Assembly (NCBI GenBank): GCA_963790545.1
Contig: CAWBPA010000017.1
Span: 434,001-498,000 of the forward strand
From: DATBJG01 sp963790545
GTDB taxonomy: Bacteria > Acidobacteriota > Vicinamibacteria > Vicinamibacterales > JAMQPK01
Direction: 5' to 3'
DNA length: 64,000 bases
Shown: positions 8,497 through 16,915 of the stretch, piece by piece
How the letters are laid out: every line of letters starts with the position of its first letter
How positions within the stretch are numbered: the stretch's first letter is position 1
Notes under the pieces: generated by a model
Database searches by the model: none
The model's input: the letters and a program-made list of their open reading frames with translations, nothing else
Told to the model about the DNA's origin: nothing
Made by a program: the position numbers and the translations under genes

Positions 8497-9265
8497 CGTG
8501 TCCCCCTTGTTCCCGGCTCGGGATGCCCCGGCCCCGACGCTCTTTGAGCTCCGCTAACATCTCACGTTCCTCGTCGTCCAGGGCCGCCAGGGCGAGCAGA
8601 TCCGGCCGCTGATCGAATGTTCGTTCGAGTGCTTGGCGCTTCCGCCACTGCCGAATCGCCGCGTGATGTCCCGACAACAGCACGTCGGGAACTTTCACGT
8701 CCCTGAACTCGGCCGGCCGCGTGTACTGCGGAAAGTCCAGCAGCCCCCGCGAAAATGATTCGTGCTCTACCGATTCCTCGTCGCCCACGACACCAGGCAC
8801 GAGCCGCGCCACTGCATCCATCACGACGAGGGCCGGAAGCTCGCCGCCCGTCAGGACATAGTCGCCAATTGACAACTCATCGGTGGCAAGATGCGTCCGG
8901 ACACGATCGTCAACACCCTCATATCGGCCGCATAGCACCACCACATGATCGAGTGCGGCAAGTCGCACGGCCTCTGCCTGCGTGAAGCGTTGTCCCTGCG
9001 GCGACAAGAGGACGACTGCCCCAGGCTCGCCGCGCTCATGCCGAATCGTGTCGACCGCCGCAAACAGCGGTTCGACCTTTAACACCATGCCGGGACCGCC
9101 TCCGTAAGGCACGTCATCGACGACGCGGTGACGATCCTGGGTGAAATCGCGCAGGTCACGCACGCCGACCGTGAGAATGCCGCGGTCGATCGCCCGCTTC
9201 ACAACTCCCTCCCCCAGCGCGCTGCGCACCAGGTCAGGGAAAATGGTCACGATATCGAATGTCAC
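8474..9265 (-). CDS. trmD: tRNA (guanine-N1)-methyltransferase
   Basis: TrmD methylates G37 next to the anticodon using S-adenosylmethionine and prevents frameshifting. The N-terminus FDIVTIFPDLVRSALGEGVV and the trefoil-knot SAM site (VVLCGRYEGVDDRV, then ELSIGDYVLTGGELPALV) are intact, as is the YGGGPGM loop. The start codon is GTG at 9265. The 263-residue length is usual, with a Gly/Arg-rich end that overlaps the rplS start. Confidence 0.96.
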   Translation of the reverse strand: MTFDIVTIFPDLVRSALGEGVVKRAIDRGILTVGVRDLRDFTQDRHRVVDDVPYGGGPGMVLKVEPLFAAVDTIRHERGEPGAVVLLSPQGQRFTQAEAVRLAALDHVVVLCGRYEGVDDRVRTHLATDELSIGDYVLTGGELPALVVMDAVARLVPGVVGDEESVEHESFSRGLLDFPQYTRPAEFRDVKVPDVLLSGHHAAIRQWRKRQALERTFDQRPDLLALAALDDEEREMLAELKERRGRGIPSREQGGHDGRSGND

Positions 9266-9286
9266 AAACCTGCGGCGAGCCCTGCC

Positions 9287-9826
9287 CTACTTGCCGGTTT
9301 CGTTCAGCTCGAGCAATCCGTCCGGTGGTGCGACGACGATGCGCCGTTGGGGAGCATCGATTTCGACGCAGATCTCGGCAGCCAGAGGCACCAGCAATTC
9401 ACGGCCCGCCTTGCGCACGACGAGGTGGCTTCCCTCTCGCGGTCCTTCCACCGCTGAGACGGTGCCCAGGTCCCGGCCGCCAGTCGTCGTGACACGGCAA
9501 CCCACCAGGTCGTGTCGGTAAAACTGATCGACGGGCAGCTCGCGCAGCGCTTCCGCAGGGACTCGAAGCTCTACCCCCGCCAGCCACCCAACGGCCTCGA
9601 TGGAATCGACGCCGTGAAAACCCACAATCGGCCGTCCACGGTGGAACCGGACGCTGCCCACCTTCAAACTGAGCGGTACACCGTGCCGGAGCGCGAAAAA
9701 CTCTGCCCCTTCCCGGAACCGTTCTTCAACGAAGTCGGTTTCCGGATTGACGATCACCTGGCCACGAATCCCGTGTGTGCGGGCAACCCGTCCGACGACT
9801 GCCATCGCCTCCCATTCGGACGGCAC
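9287..9826 (-). CDS. rimM: 16S rRNA processing protein RimM
   Basis: RimM binds ribosomal protein S19 and helps mature the 30S head. The N-terminal barrel (VVGRVARTHGIRGQVIV) and the C-terminal PRC barrel (FYRHDLVGCRV, GTVSAVEGPREGSHLVV, ending in DGLLELNETGK) are both present. I place the start at the GTG at 9826, which has GAGAGG four bases upstream; the frame is also open to 9856, where it would begin inside a tandem repeat. The result is 179 residues. It is 21 bases upstream of trmD. Confidence 0.93.
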   Translation of the reverse strand: MPSEWEAMAVVGRVARTHGIRGQVIVNPETDFVEERFREGAEFFALRHGVPLSLKVGSVRFHRGRPIVGFHGVDSIEAVGWLAGVELRVPAEALRELPVDQFYRHDLVGCRVTTTGGRDLGTVSAVEGPREGSHLVVRKAGRELLVPLAAEICVEIDAPQRRIVVAPPDGLLELNETGK

Positions 9827-9856
9827 GTCACCTCTCAAGGAAGAGAGCAATCCCAC

Positions 9857-9943
9857 GTGATCCGCGCCCCGTTGATCCTGGTGATCCGCGTCCCGTTGAT
9901 CCCGGTGATCCGCGTCCCGTGATCCGCCGGTGATCCGCGTTTA
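9857..9943. repeat. 24-bp tandem repeat (GTGATCCGCGTCCCGTTGAT type)
   Basis: Units start at 9857, 9881 and 9905 with a partial unit at 9930. The first two are 24 bp and differ at few positions; the third has one extra base and ends differently. It fills the gap between khpA and rimM and ends in the TTA that is the khpA stop codon. A related copy is at 2224-2262. Confidence 0.85.
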
Positions 9944-10186
9944 CGGTTCGTCGCGCACCTCGAGGGTGACGCGCTTCTTGAGCCGCTCTCCCGTCACCCC
10001 GGCCAGAGTCCGCATCGCCGCAATGGTTCGCCCCTGCCGCCCAATCATTTTGCCCATGTCCCGCGGCGCGGCAAACACCTCGATGAGTATCGTGCCGTGA
10101 TGCTCAACTTCAGTGACACGGACCTTGTTGGGTTCGTCGGCCAACGCGCGCGCGACGATGTCGATCAAATCGCGGAGCTCGCTCAC
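9941..10186 (-). CDS. khpA: KH-domain RNA-binding protein KhpA
   Basis: The product is an 81-residue single KH domain with the GxxG RNA-binding loop seen as MIGRQGRTIAAMRTL. KhpA-type proteins bind RNA and in Gram-positive bacteria pair with KhpB to affect cell division. Placement between rpsP and rimM is the standard location. The GTG start at 10186 overlaps the rpsP stop (GTGA), indicating coupled translation. Confidence 0.92.
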   Translation of the reverse strand: MSELRDLIDIVARALADEPNKVRVTEVEHHGTILIEVFAAPRDMGKMIGRQGRTIAAMRTLAGVTGERLKKRVTLEVRDEP

Positions 10187-10449
10187 GGTACGGACGGCGC
10201 TTCGGCGGGAGGTGCGCTCAAATGTCGGGCCACGAGCGTTCGGACCGTGTCGGATGGGCGCGCGCCCTTGCCGATCCAGTACTGCAGCCGCTCGCGATCG
10301 ACCACGACTTTGGCCGGCTTGCTCCTCGGATTGTAGTTCCCCAGCACCTCGACGAAGCTCCCGTCGCGCGGATTCCCGGCCTCGATCACCACGACGCGGA
10401 AGTACGGTCGCTTCTTCGAGCCCACCTTCCTCAAACGAATTGCAAGCAT
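10183..10449 (-). CDS. rpsP: 30S ribosomal protein S16
   Basis: The product has 88 residues and the canonical start MLAIRLRKVGSKKRPYFRVV, followed by GSFVEVLGNYNP and the YWIGKGARPSDTVRTLV segment. The ATG at 10449 has AGGAG just upstream. It heads the rpsP-khpA-rimM-trmD-rplS-rnhB group, with ffh 39 bases upstream on the same strand. Confidence 0.96.
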   Translation of the reverse strand: MLAIRLRKVGSKKRPYFRVVVIEAGNPRDGSFVEVLGNYNPRSKPAKVVVDRERLQYWIGKGARPSDTVRTLVARHLSAPPAEAPSVP

Positions 10450-10488
10450 GTATCTCCTTCGTTCGTTCCTACTAGAACAAGTTCTACC

Positions 10489-11841
10489 TTAGTTCGTTCG
10501 CGATGCTAGCATCTGGAGGGCCCGACGACGGTTCTTGCCTAACCCGGCCATCCCTCCCATGCTCTTGAGAAACTTCCGCATCTGCACGAACTGTTTGAGC
10601 AGCCGATTCACGTCCTCGACCTTGGTTCCACTTCCCCGCGCAATCCGTTTGCGGCGACTGCCGTTGATAATCTGATGGTTGCGGCGCTCGGCCAGCGTCA
10701 TCGAATCGATAATGGCTTCGACGCGGGCAAGCTGCTTCTCGTCGGGTTTTTCCTGCGCCAGCTGCTTCAGGTTCCCCATGCCGGGGAGCATTCCCAGTAA
10801 CTGTTCGAAGGGTCCCATCTTTCGCACGGCACGCAATTGGTCCCGGAAGTTCTCGAGTGTGAAGTCGTCGAGCCGCATCTGCTCCGTCAGCCGTGCGGCC
10901 TCTTCATGATCGATGGCCTGCTCGGCGCGCTCGATGAGCGACAAGACGTCGCCCATCCCGAGAATGCGCGACACGAGACGGTCGGCGTGAAATAGTTCGA
11001 AGTCCTCCAGGCGCTCCCCTATGCCGACAAACGCAATCGGGACACCGACAACCGACACCACAGACAGCGCCGCGCCGCCCCGGGCGTCGCCATCGAGCTT
11101 CGTCAGAACAACGCCGGTGACCCCAATCCGACGGTTGAATTCGCCCGCGCTCTTGATGGCATCCTGCCCGGTCATCGCGTCGGCCACGTACAGCCGATCC
11201 ACCGGCTCTACGCTTGCGTTGATGCCCTCTAACTCTCCCATCAAGTCATCGTCAATATGCAGACGGCCTGCGGTGTCCACGATGACGACGTCGAACCCGA
11301 GATGACGGGCCTCGGAAACTGCTCCACTTGCCCTCTTGATCGGATCGCGTTCGCCTTTCGGATCGTGAACGCGCAGCTCGGCCTTCGCACCCAGCACGTT
11401 GAGCTGCTCAATCGCGGCTGGACGCCGCACGTCGGTCGAAACAAGGAGCGGGTGCCTCCCCTGGCGCACGAGCCATCGGCCGAGTTTGCCTGCCGTCGTC
11501 GTCTTCCCGGAGCCCTGCAAGCCGAGGAGTGCGACAACCCGGGGAGACTTGGACGTGTTCTGCAGACCACCGGCGGCCACACCAAACAACGCGACCATCT
11601 CGTCCCGGACGATTTTCACGACATGTTGAGCCGGCGTCAGGCTGCGCAGCACTTCCTGATCGACGGCACGTACGCGAACGCGATCGACAAAAGCCTTGGC
11701 GACCTTGAAATTGACGTCTGCTTCGAGCAGCGCAAGGCGGATTTCGCGCAGCGCGGCATCGACGGCCGTCTCCGTCAGTCGCGCTTCGCCCCTCAGTACT
11801 CGGAGGGCGTCCTGGATTCGGGTGCTGAGCGATTCGAACAT
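10489..11841 (-). CDS. ffh: signal recognition particle protein Ffh
   Basis: This GTPase binds 4.5S RNA and delivers nascent membrane proteins to FtsY. The N domain, the G domain (GLQGSGKTTTAGKLG at about residue 107, DTAGR, TKLDGDARGGAAL) and the Met-rich M domain (LLGMLPGMGNL, KFLKSMGGMAG) are in the expected order over 450 residues. The start is the ATG at 11841. Its partner ftsY is 3 kb upstream on the same strand, with the riboflavin genes between. Confidence 0.97.
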   Translation of the reverse strand: MFESLSTRIQDALRVLRGEARLTETAVDAALREIRLALLEADVNFKVAKAFVDRVRVRAVDQEVLRSLTPAQHVVKIVRDEMVALFGVAAGGLQNTSKSPRVVALLGLQGSGKTTTAGKLGRWLVRQGRHPLLVSTDVRRPAAIEQLNVLGAKAELRVHDPKGERDPIKRASGAVSEARHLGFDVVIVDTAGRLHIDDDLMGELEGINASVEPVDRLYVADAMTGQDAIKSAGEFNRRIGVTGVVLTKLDGDARGGAALSVVSVVGVPIAFVGIGERLEDFELFHADRLVSRILGMGDVLSLIERAEQAIDHEEAARLTEQMRLDDFTLENFRDQLRAVRKMGPFEQLLGMLPGMGNLKQLAQEKPDEKQLARVEAIIDSMTLAERRNHQIINGSRRKRIARGSGTKVEDVNRLLKQFVQMRKFLKSMGGMAGLGKNRRRALQMLASRTN

Positions 11842-11916
11842 GCCTTCAGCTGATTATGCGCGTAAGCCTCTGTAACTTAAACGCTTATCGTAGCCCACGC
11901 GCTCACAAAGTGTCAA
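11842..11916. other. leader region of ffh
   Basis: This short AT-richer stretch upstream of ffh (minus strand) contains CTTAAACGCTTATCGTAG, the least GC-rich part of the gap, and is a likely promoter site. No hexamer pair could be fixed with confidence. Confidence 0.3.
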
Positions 11917-11984
11917 TGAACGGCCCGAACGATCCGAACGTGTCGAACGACCCGAACGGTTCGAACGATCCGAACGGTGTGGGT
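11917..11984. repeat. GAACGATCC-type short tandem repeat
   Basis: The gap between ffh and ribBA holds five to six degenerate copies of a 9-11-bp word (gaacGaTCCGAACG, gaacGACCCGAACG). It ends at the ribBA stop codon. No open frame or promoter was seen in it. Confidence 0.7.
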
Positions 11985-11985
11985 C

Positions 11986-13227
11986 TCACACTAACGACAA
12001 CTTGTGACCGAGCTTCTCTTTTTTCGTCTTGAGGTAGCGGCGAGTCGTATCCGAAACAGGAATCTCCAAAGGCAGTGACTCGACGACCGAAAGTCCATAG
12101 CCTTCGAGCCCGACGAACTTTCTGGGGTTGTTGGTCAACAGCCGCATCGTGCGGACCCCGAGATCTCCAAGAATCTGCGCCCCGATGCCGTAATCGCGTT
12201 GGTCGGCTTTGAATCCGAGCCGCTCGTTGGCTTCCACGGTGTCGAGCCCTTGATCCTGCAATTCATAGGCGCGGATCTTGTTTGCGAGCCCGATTCCGCG
12301 ACCTTCCTGGTTGAGATAGAGCAAAATTCCACGCCCTTCCGCGGCAATACGCGTCATGGCGGCATCGAGCTGCGCGCCGCAATCGCAGCGCATCGAGTGG
12401 AACACGTCACCGGTGAGACACCGCGAATGAACACGCACCATCACGGACGTGCCGTCGCCAATATCGCCACGTACGAGGGCCAGATGCGTCTCCTTGTCGA
12501 TCAGGCTTTCGTAGGCAAACAGCCGGAATCCACCGTGGCCCGTTGGCAACTCAGCCGTTGCCACCCGCCGAACGAGCCGCTCGGTGCGCATCCGATACTT
12601 GATGAGATCCGCAATCGTAATGAGCGGCAGCTTGTGCCGGCGGGCGAAGCGGCTCAACTCCGGCACCCGCGCCATCGTGCCGTCATCGTTCATGATTTCG
12701 CAGATCACCCCTGCGGGGTACAGTCCTGCAATCCTCGCCAGATCGACGGCCGCCTCCGTTTGACCGGCTCGTACCATGACGCCACCCTGACGGGCGCGCA
12801 ACGGGAACATGTGGCCGGGACGCGCAAGGTCAGTCGGTTTGGTTCGTGGATCGATGGCCGCGCGAACGGTGGCCGCACGGTCCCCTGCCGAAATTCCAGT
12901 TGTCGTGCCTTCCTTCGCCTCGATTGGCACGCAGAACGCCGTTCCATACGCCGCGGTGTTCTTGTCCACCATCAAGGGCACCTCGAGCTCGTCGAGACGC
13001 TCGCCCGTCATCGGCATGCAAATCAGCCCTCGCCCGTAGCGCGCCATGAAGTTGATGTGCTCGGGTGTGATCTTCTCGGCCGCGACCGTAAGATCTCCCT
13101 CGTTCTCGCGATCCTCATCGTCAATCACAATGACAATCCGCCCACCACGGATGGCATCAATCGCGTCCTCGATCGTCGAGAAGGGCGTCTTTTTCCGCAC
13201 ACGCGCAACCTTGAGTCGGTTTGCCAT
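11986..13227 (-). CDS. ribBA: bifunctional 3,4-dihydroxy-2-butanone-4-phosphate synthase / GTP cyclohydrolase II
   Basis: The protein supplies both precursors of riboflavin. Residues 1-215 are the RibB domain (IDDEDRENEGDLTVAAE metal/substrate loop, RPGHMFPL, HEINDDG-like CEIMNDDG). From about 220 on is the RibA domain, with the zinc cysteines in CLTGDVFHSMRCDCGAQL and the RGIGLANKI arginine loop. The length of 413 is typical. It follows ribE by 40 bases that are filled with a TTTCAG-type repeat. Confidence 0.96.
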   Translation of the reverse strand: MANRLKVARVRKKTPFSTIEDAIDAIRGGRIVIVIDDEDRENEGDLTVAAEKITPEHINFMARYGRGLICMPMTGERLDELEVPLMVDKNTAAYGTAFCVPIEAKEGTTTGISAGDRAATVRAAIDPRTKPTDLARPGHMFPLRARQGGVMVRAGQTEAAVDLARIAGLYPAGVICEIMNDDGTMARVPELSRFARRHKLPLITIADLIKYRMRTERLVRRVATAELPTGHGGFRLFAYESLIDKETHLALVRGDIGDGTSVMVRVHSRCLTGDVFHSMRCDCGAQLDAAMTRIAAEGRGILLYLNQEGRGIGLANKIRAYELQDQGLDTVEANERLGFKADQRDYGIGAQILGDLGVRTMRLLTNNPRKFVGLEGYGLSVVESLPLEIPVSDTTRRYLKTKKEKLGHKLSLV

Positions 13228-13228
13228 A

Positions 13229-13264
13229 TGTTTAGTTTTCAGTTCTCAGTTTTCAGTTTTCCTG
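13229..13264. repeat. TTTTCAGTTCTCAG short tandem repeat
   Basis: Degenerate 10-bp copies of CAGTTTT/CAGTTCT fill the gap between ribE and ribBA. Similar pyrimidine-rich or purine-rich words occur at 25541-25580 and 55937-55966. Confidence 0.65.
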
Positions 13265-13267
13265 AAC

Positions 13268-13864
13268 TCAACCGCCGTTCATCAGCTCAGCCACCCGCAC
13301 AACGTACTTGCCGAGTACATCACATTCCAGATTGACCCGATTGCCGACCTTCAGGGTTCTCAGATTCGTATGCTCCCACGTAAACGGCACAATCTGCACG
13401 TCGAAAGACCTCCGCGCCAGGTCAGCCACCGTGAGGCTGATACCGTCCACGGCAATCGAGCCCTTTCGGACAATATACGATGCCAGCTGCGGCGGGAAAC
13501 TCAAGGTCAGGCGTTGGCAATCGGCTTCTGGCCGTATCTGCTCCACGCACCCGGTCGCGTCGACATGACCTTGGACGAAATGCCCTCCGAGTCGGGAATC
13601 CGCACGCAGTGGCCTCTCGAGGTTGACGAGATCTCCACGCTGGAGCCCGCCAAGCGTGGTCACATTCGCGGTTTCTGGTCCCACATCGGCTTGGACAGTT
13701 CCCGCATTCGCCAGGACCATCGTCAGGCACACACCGTTCACCGACATGCTGTCGCCGGGCTTCAAACTTCCAGCAAGCTCGGTTGTGACGAGCAGCCTGA
13801 AGCCTGCGCCAACCGGCATATGACCCGCAATCTCCCCGACGGCCTCAATAAGTCCTGTGAACAT
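13268..13864 (-). CDS. ribE: riboflavin synthase, alpha subunit
   Basis: This enzyme dismutates two lumazines into riboflavin. The two repeated lumazine-binding barrels are visible: MFTGLIEAVGEI and SVNGVCLTM in the first, HFVQGHVD and VDGISLTV in the second. The length is 198 residues, normal. The start overlaps the end of ribD by 20 bases, and ribBA follows, so ribD-ribE-ribBA form one transcription unit. The lumazine synthase gene ribH is not in this group. Confidence 0.96.
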   Translation of the reverse strand: MFTGLIEAVGEIAGHMPVGAGFRLLVTTELAGSLKPGDSMSVNGVCLTMVLANAGTVQADVGPETANVTTLGGLQRGDLVNLERPLRADSRLGGHFVQGHVDATGCVEQIRPEADCQRLTLSFPPQLASYIVRKGSIAVDGISLTVADLARRSFDVQIVPFTWEHTNLRTLKVGNRVNLECDVLGKYVVRVAELMNGG

Positions 13865-14927
13865 ACCCTTCCAAAAACGTGTCTGGGCCCAGCCGCTCTT
13901 CGCGCGTGTCGACGAGCGTCGAAAGAATCTCCTTTGGCAACCACTTCACACCATTCGGACCGAGGGTGATTGGTGCCGTGTACAGATGCACGCAATCGAC
14001 CGACCCTGTCTGCCAGGCAGCCGACTGAAGGGTCGGACCTCCCTCGAGCACCAGAGACATCACCTGGTGCGATCCGAGGTGTCGAAGGGCCGCAGTCACG
14101 CCCGATGATTCCAGCCCGGTCACGGTGGCACCGACGTCGGTCAACGCACGCACGTGCTCCTGAGCGTCTGCTGCGGCCCGTGCCGACGTCAGTATTATGA
14201 CCGGCCCCTGCGACAGTGTCGAAAAGACGTGCGCCGACGGCGCGGTTCTGAGCCTTCGGTCAAAAATCACACGGGTCAACGGACGTTCGCGGTGCACCCC
14301 ACGAACGGTGAGCTCTGGATTGTCCACCAGCAGGGTGGACGAACCGACGCCAATGGCATCCACCTCCGCCCGCACGACATGCGCATGACGCAGCGACTCA
14401 TCTGAGCTCAAGCGTGTCCGTTCGCCGGCTGCGGCAGCCACACGTCCATCCTGGCTAATCGCCGCCTTCATGATGACAAAGGGACGCTGGTGACACACGA
14501 AGGTAAAGAACGGTCGATTCAGGTGAGTCGCCTGTTCCGCCCCCATTCCAATTTCCACACGGACACCGTGCGCGCGGAGATATTCGAATCCGCGTCCGTG
14601 GACAAGGGGATTCGGATCTTGTACGGAGGCGACCACACGAACGATGCCGGCTGTGACGATCCGCTCTGTGCAGGGTCCTGTCCTGCCGACGTGAGAGCAC
14701 GGCTCGAGCGTGCAGTACAGCGTCGCACCGTGAGTCGCGGCGCCCGCCGCCTCGATGGCGTTGACTTCCGCGTGGGCTTCACCGGCTCGCTCGTGATACC
14801 CCTGGCCAACCACGACGCCTTCAGGCGAGACCACAACGGCCCCTACCAGAGGATTCGGACTCGTACGACCCCGGCCACGCTCCGCCAGCTGGAGCGCCCG
14901 CGCCATGAAATCGATGTCGGTGAGCAT
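13845..14927 (-). CDS. ribD: bifunctional pyrimidine deaminase / reductase RibD
   Basis: RibD performs the second and third steps of riboflavin synthesis. The deaminase zinc site is clear (HAEVNAIEAAG, then CTLEPCSHVGRTGPC), followed by the reductase domain (FVIMKAAISQDG, LVLEGGPTLQSA). The start chosen is the ATG at 14927; a frame extends ten codons upstream but would be encoded by a perfect palindrome (14931-14953) that also carries the ftsY stop. This gives 360 residues. Confidence 0.94.
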   Translation of the reverse strand: MLTDIDFMARALQLAERGRGRTSPNPLVGAVVVSPEGVVVGQGYHERAGEAHAEVNAIEAAGAATHGATLYCTLEPCSHVGRTGPCTERIVTAGIVRVVASVQDPNPLVHGRGFEYLRAHGVRVEIGMGAEQATHLNRPFFTFVCHQRPFVIMKAAISQDGRVAAAAGERTRLSSDESLRHAHVVRAEVDAIGVGSSTLLVDNPELTVRGVHRERPLTRVIFDRRLRTAPSAHVFSTLSQGPVIILTSARAAADAQEHVRALTDVGATVTGLESSGVTAALRHLGSHQVMSLVLEGGPTLQSAAWQTGSVDCVHLYTAPITLGPNGVKWLPKEILSTLVDTREERLGPDTFLEGYVHRTY

Positions 14928-14930
14928 ACA

Positions 14931-14953
14931 TAAATGGGGTCCGACCCCATTTA
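14931..14953. repeat. perfect palindrome spanning the ftsY stop and ribD leader
   Basis: TAAATGGGGT and ACCCCATTTA form a 10-bp stem with a CCG loop. On the minus strand it starts at the ftsY stop codon and ends three bases before the ribD ATG, so the RNA hairpin would sit where the ribosome binds. Confidence 0.75.
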
Positions 14954-15871
14954 CCATTTTTCCTGGAACAACGCGTCGACGTACTCGTCCGGCGAAAACG
15001 GGATCAGATCTTCGATGCTTTCACCTATGCCGACGTATCGAATGGGTAAACGCAAGTCGTGCGCAATCGCCACGGCTACGCCACCTTTGGCCGTGCCATC
15101 GAGTTTTGTGAGGACAATGCCGTTCACACCTGCGACATTCATGAACTCACGCGCTTGTGTCAGTCCGTTCTGACCGACGGTGGCGTCCAGGACGAGCAGC
15201 ACCTCATGGGGGGCGCCATCGACCGCCCGCGATGTGACCCGGCGTATTTTCTCGAGCTCGTTCATCAAATTGACACGCGTGTGCAGCCGTCCAGCGGTGT
15301 CAACGAGTACGACATCGCGGCCTTTCGCCTTTGCCGACTGAATGGCGTCGAAGACGACTGCTGCCGGGTCGGCGCCCTCACGCGCTCGCACGACATCTAC
15401 CCCCGCGCGCCCCGCCCAGATCTCGAGTTGCTCGACAGCGGCCGCGCGGTAGGTGTCGGCGGCGCAGATGAGCGGATGCGCACCCTGGGATTTCAGAAGA
15501 CTCGCCAGCTTTCCTACTGTCGTGGTCTTGCCGGTTCCGTTGACGCCCACGACGAGTAACACCCGCGGCGACTGGTCAGTAGCCGTCGATGACTGAGCCA
15601 GATTGAAAATGGAACGGATTTCGTCCTTGACGAGCTCGCGCAGGCTCTCACCGTACCGCGATCGCTGACGGACGGCCGACACCACGCGCTCAGTGGCACC
15701 GACGCCAACGTCGGCGGAAATCAACAATTCTTCGAGCGCATCGAGGGTATCGACGTCGACAGCGCGCGATTCGGTTCCCGGCGTGTTCGCTCCGGCAATC
15801 GCGTCAAACTTTTGGACGATTTGCTGGGTCGTGCGGGAGAGACTTTCGCGGAGGCGATCGAAGAACCCCAT
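14951..15871 (-). CDS. ftsY: signal recognition particle receptor FtsY
   Basis: FtsY is the membrane-associated GTPase partner of Ffh. The short amphipathic start MGFFDRLRESLSRT, the P-loop GVNGTGKTTTVGKLA, DTAGRLHTRVNLMNEL and TKLDGTAKGGVA are present, and it ends with the typical FSPDEYVDALF. The ATG at 15871 is chosen because the family begins MGFF-. It gives 306 residues and lacks the long acidic A domain of enterobacteria, as in many phyla. Confidence 0.96.
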   Translation of the reverse strand: MGFFDRLRESLSRTTQQIVQKFDAIAGANTPGTESRAVDVDTLDALEELLISADVGVGATERVVSAVRQRSRYGESLRELVKDEIRSIFNLAQSSTATDQSPRVLLVVGVNGTGKTTTVGKLASLLKSQGAHPLICAADTYRAAAVEQLEIWAGRAGVDVVRAREGADPAAVVFDAIQSAKAKGRDVVLVDTAGRLHTRVNLMNELEKIRRVTSRAVDGAPHEVLLVLDATVGQNGLTQAREFMNVAGVNGIVLTKLDGTAKGGVAVAIAHDLRLPIRYVGIGESIEDLIPFSPDEYVDALFQEKW

Positions 15872-15885
15872 TGATGAAAATTCTA

Positions 15886-16890
15886 TCACCCGCTTTCGTC
15901 TTCGGTTCGCTGCCGCCGAAGCATGAGCTCCTCCACGGCTGCAGACGGCGAGCGACGACCGGCCAGCACGTCTCCCATCTGCGAGACAATCGGCAGCTCG
16001 ACGCCGAAGCGCTTGCCGAGCGCCTGGGCCGCTTCCGTCGTTCGCACGCCTTCTGGCACCATTTTCATGCCCGCCAGAATCTCAGTGAGGGGGCGGCCGC
16101 GCGCCAGTTCGATACCAACATGGCGGTTGCGACTGAGATTTCCTGTGCACGTCAAGACAAGGTCACCAAGCCCTGTCAGCCCGGATAACGTCTCGCGCCG
16201 CGCCCCTGCCGCACAGGCGAGACGAGTGATCTCCGCCAGCCCGCGGGTCACGAGTCCGGCCATCGCATTGTGACCGAGCCCCATCCCTTCCACGACGCCA
16301 GCGGCAATGGCAATGATATTCTTGAGCGCACCGCCTATTTCAACCCCGATGACGTCCGTGCTGGCGTACAAGCGGAAGTACGGAGCACGAAGCTCACCTT
16401 GCACCATCGCTGCCACGCTCGCGTCCGCGCAGGCGATCGACACCGCCGTGGGCAGCTGCCGCGCCACTTCTGCCGCAAAGCTGGGGCCCGACAACACGGC
16501 GATCGGGCGTCGATCTCTCAGCTCCTGGGCGATGACCTCGGTCATTCGCAACAGCGTGTCGGTTTCGAGCCCTTTCGTCGCGCTGACAATCATCGCGGTT
16601 TCCGGGACGAATGGCCGGGCCGCACGCCAAACCGCGCGCACGCCGTGTGAGGGCACGGCAGAGATGAGAAGCTCGGCACCATCCACCGCTCGTTCGAGCG
16701 AGGCCATCGGCGCCACACTGGACGGGAGCGCGACATCTGGCAGATACACGGCGTTGGCGCGGCGTGACGCCATCTCCTCGACCAGACCTGCATCGCGCGC
16801 CCACAGACGGACATCGTGTTGCATCCGGCCAAGGTGAACGGCGAGAGCCGTTCCCCAACCGCCGGCACCAAGTATCGCGACTGTGTTCAT
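15886..16890 (-). CDS. gpsA: glycerol-3-phosphate dehydrogenase [NAD(P)+]
   Basis: GpsA makes sn-glycerol-3-phosphate for phospholipids. The Rossmann motif GAGGWGTALA is at the N-terminus. The catalytic Lys region is IGGALKNIIAIAAGV, and the C-terminal signature GLTGLGDLVLTCTGNLSRNR is intact. The ATG at 16890 is used; an open upstream extension of 54 codons overlaps plsY and has no family match. Length 334. It lies directly downstream of plsY, whose product uses its end product. Confidence 0.96.
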   Translation of the reverse strand: MNTVAILGAGGWGTALAVHLGRMQHDVRLWARDAGLVEEMASRRANAVYLPDVALPSSVAPMASLERAVDGAELLISAVPSHGVRAVWRAARPFVPETAMIVSATKGLETDTLLRMTEVIAQELRDRRPIAVLSGPSFAAEVARQLPTAVSIACADASVAAMVQGELRAPYFRLYASTDVIGVEIGGALKNIIAIAAGVVEGMGLGHNAMAGLVTRGLAEITRLACAAGARRETLSGLTGLGDLVLTCTGNLSRNRHVGIELARGRPLTEILAGMKMVPEGVRTTEAAQALGKRFGVELPIVSQMGDVLAGRRSPSAAVEELMLRRQRTEDESG

Positions 16891-16915
16891 ATCCTCCGCA
16901 CCCGGACACGCTCTG

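Noticed and set aside
9857..9943. 24-bp tandem units as CRISPR or attachment sites
   Set aside because: Units abut with no spacers and there is no integrase gene.
12199..13335. Long plus-strand open frame of 378 codons opposite ribBA
   Set aside because: It is the antisense shadow of a conserved enzyme in GC-rich DNA, without family features.
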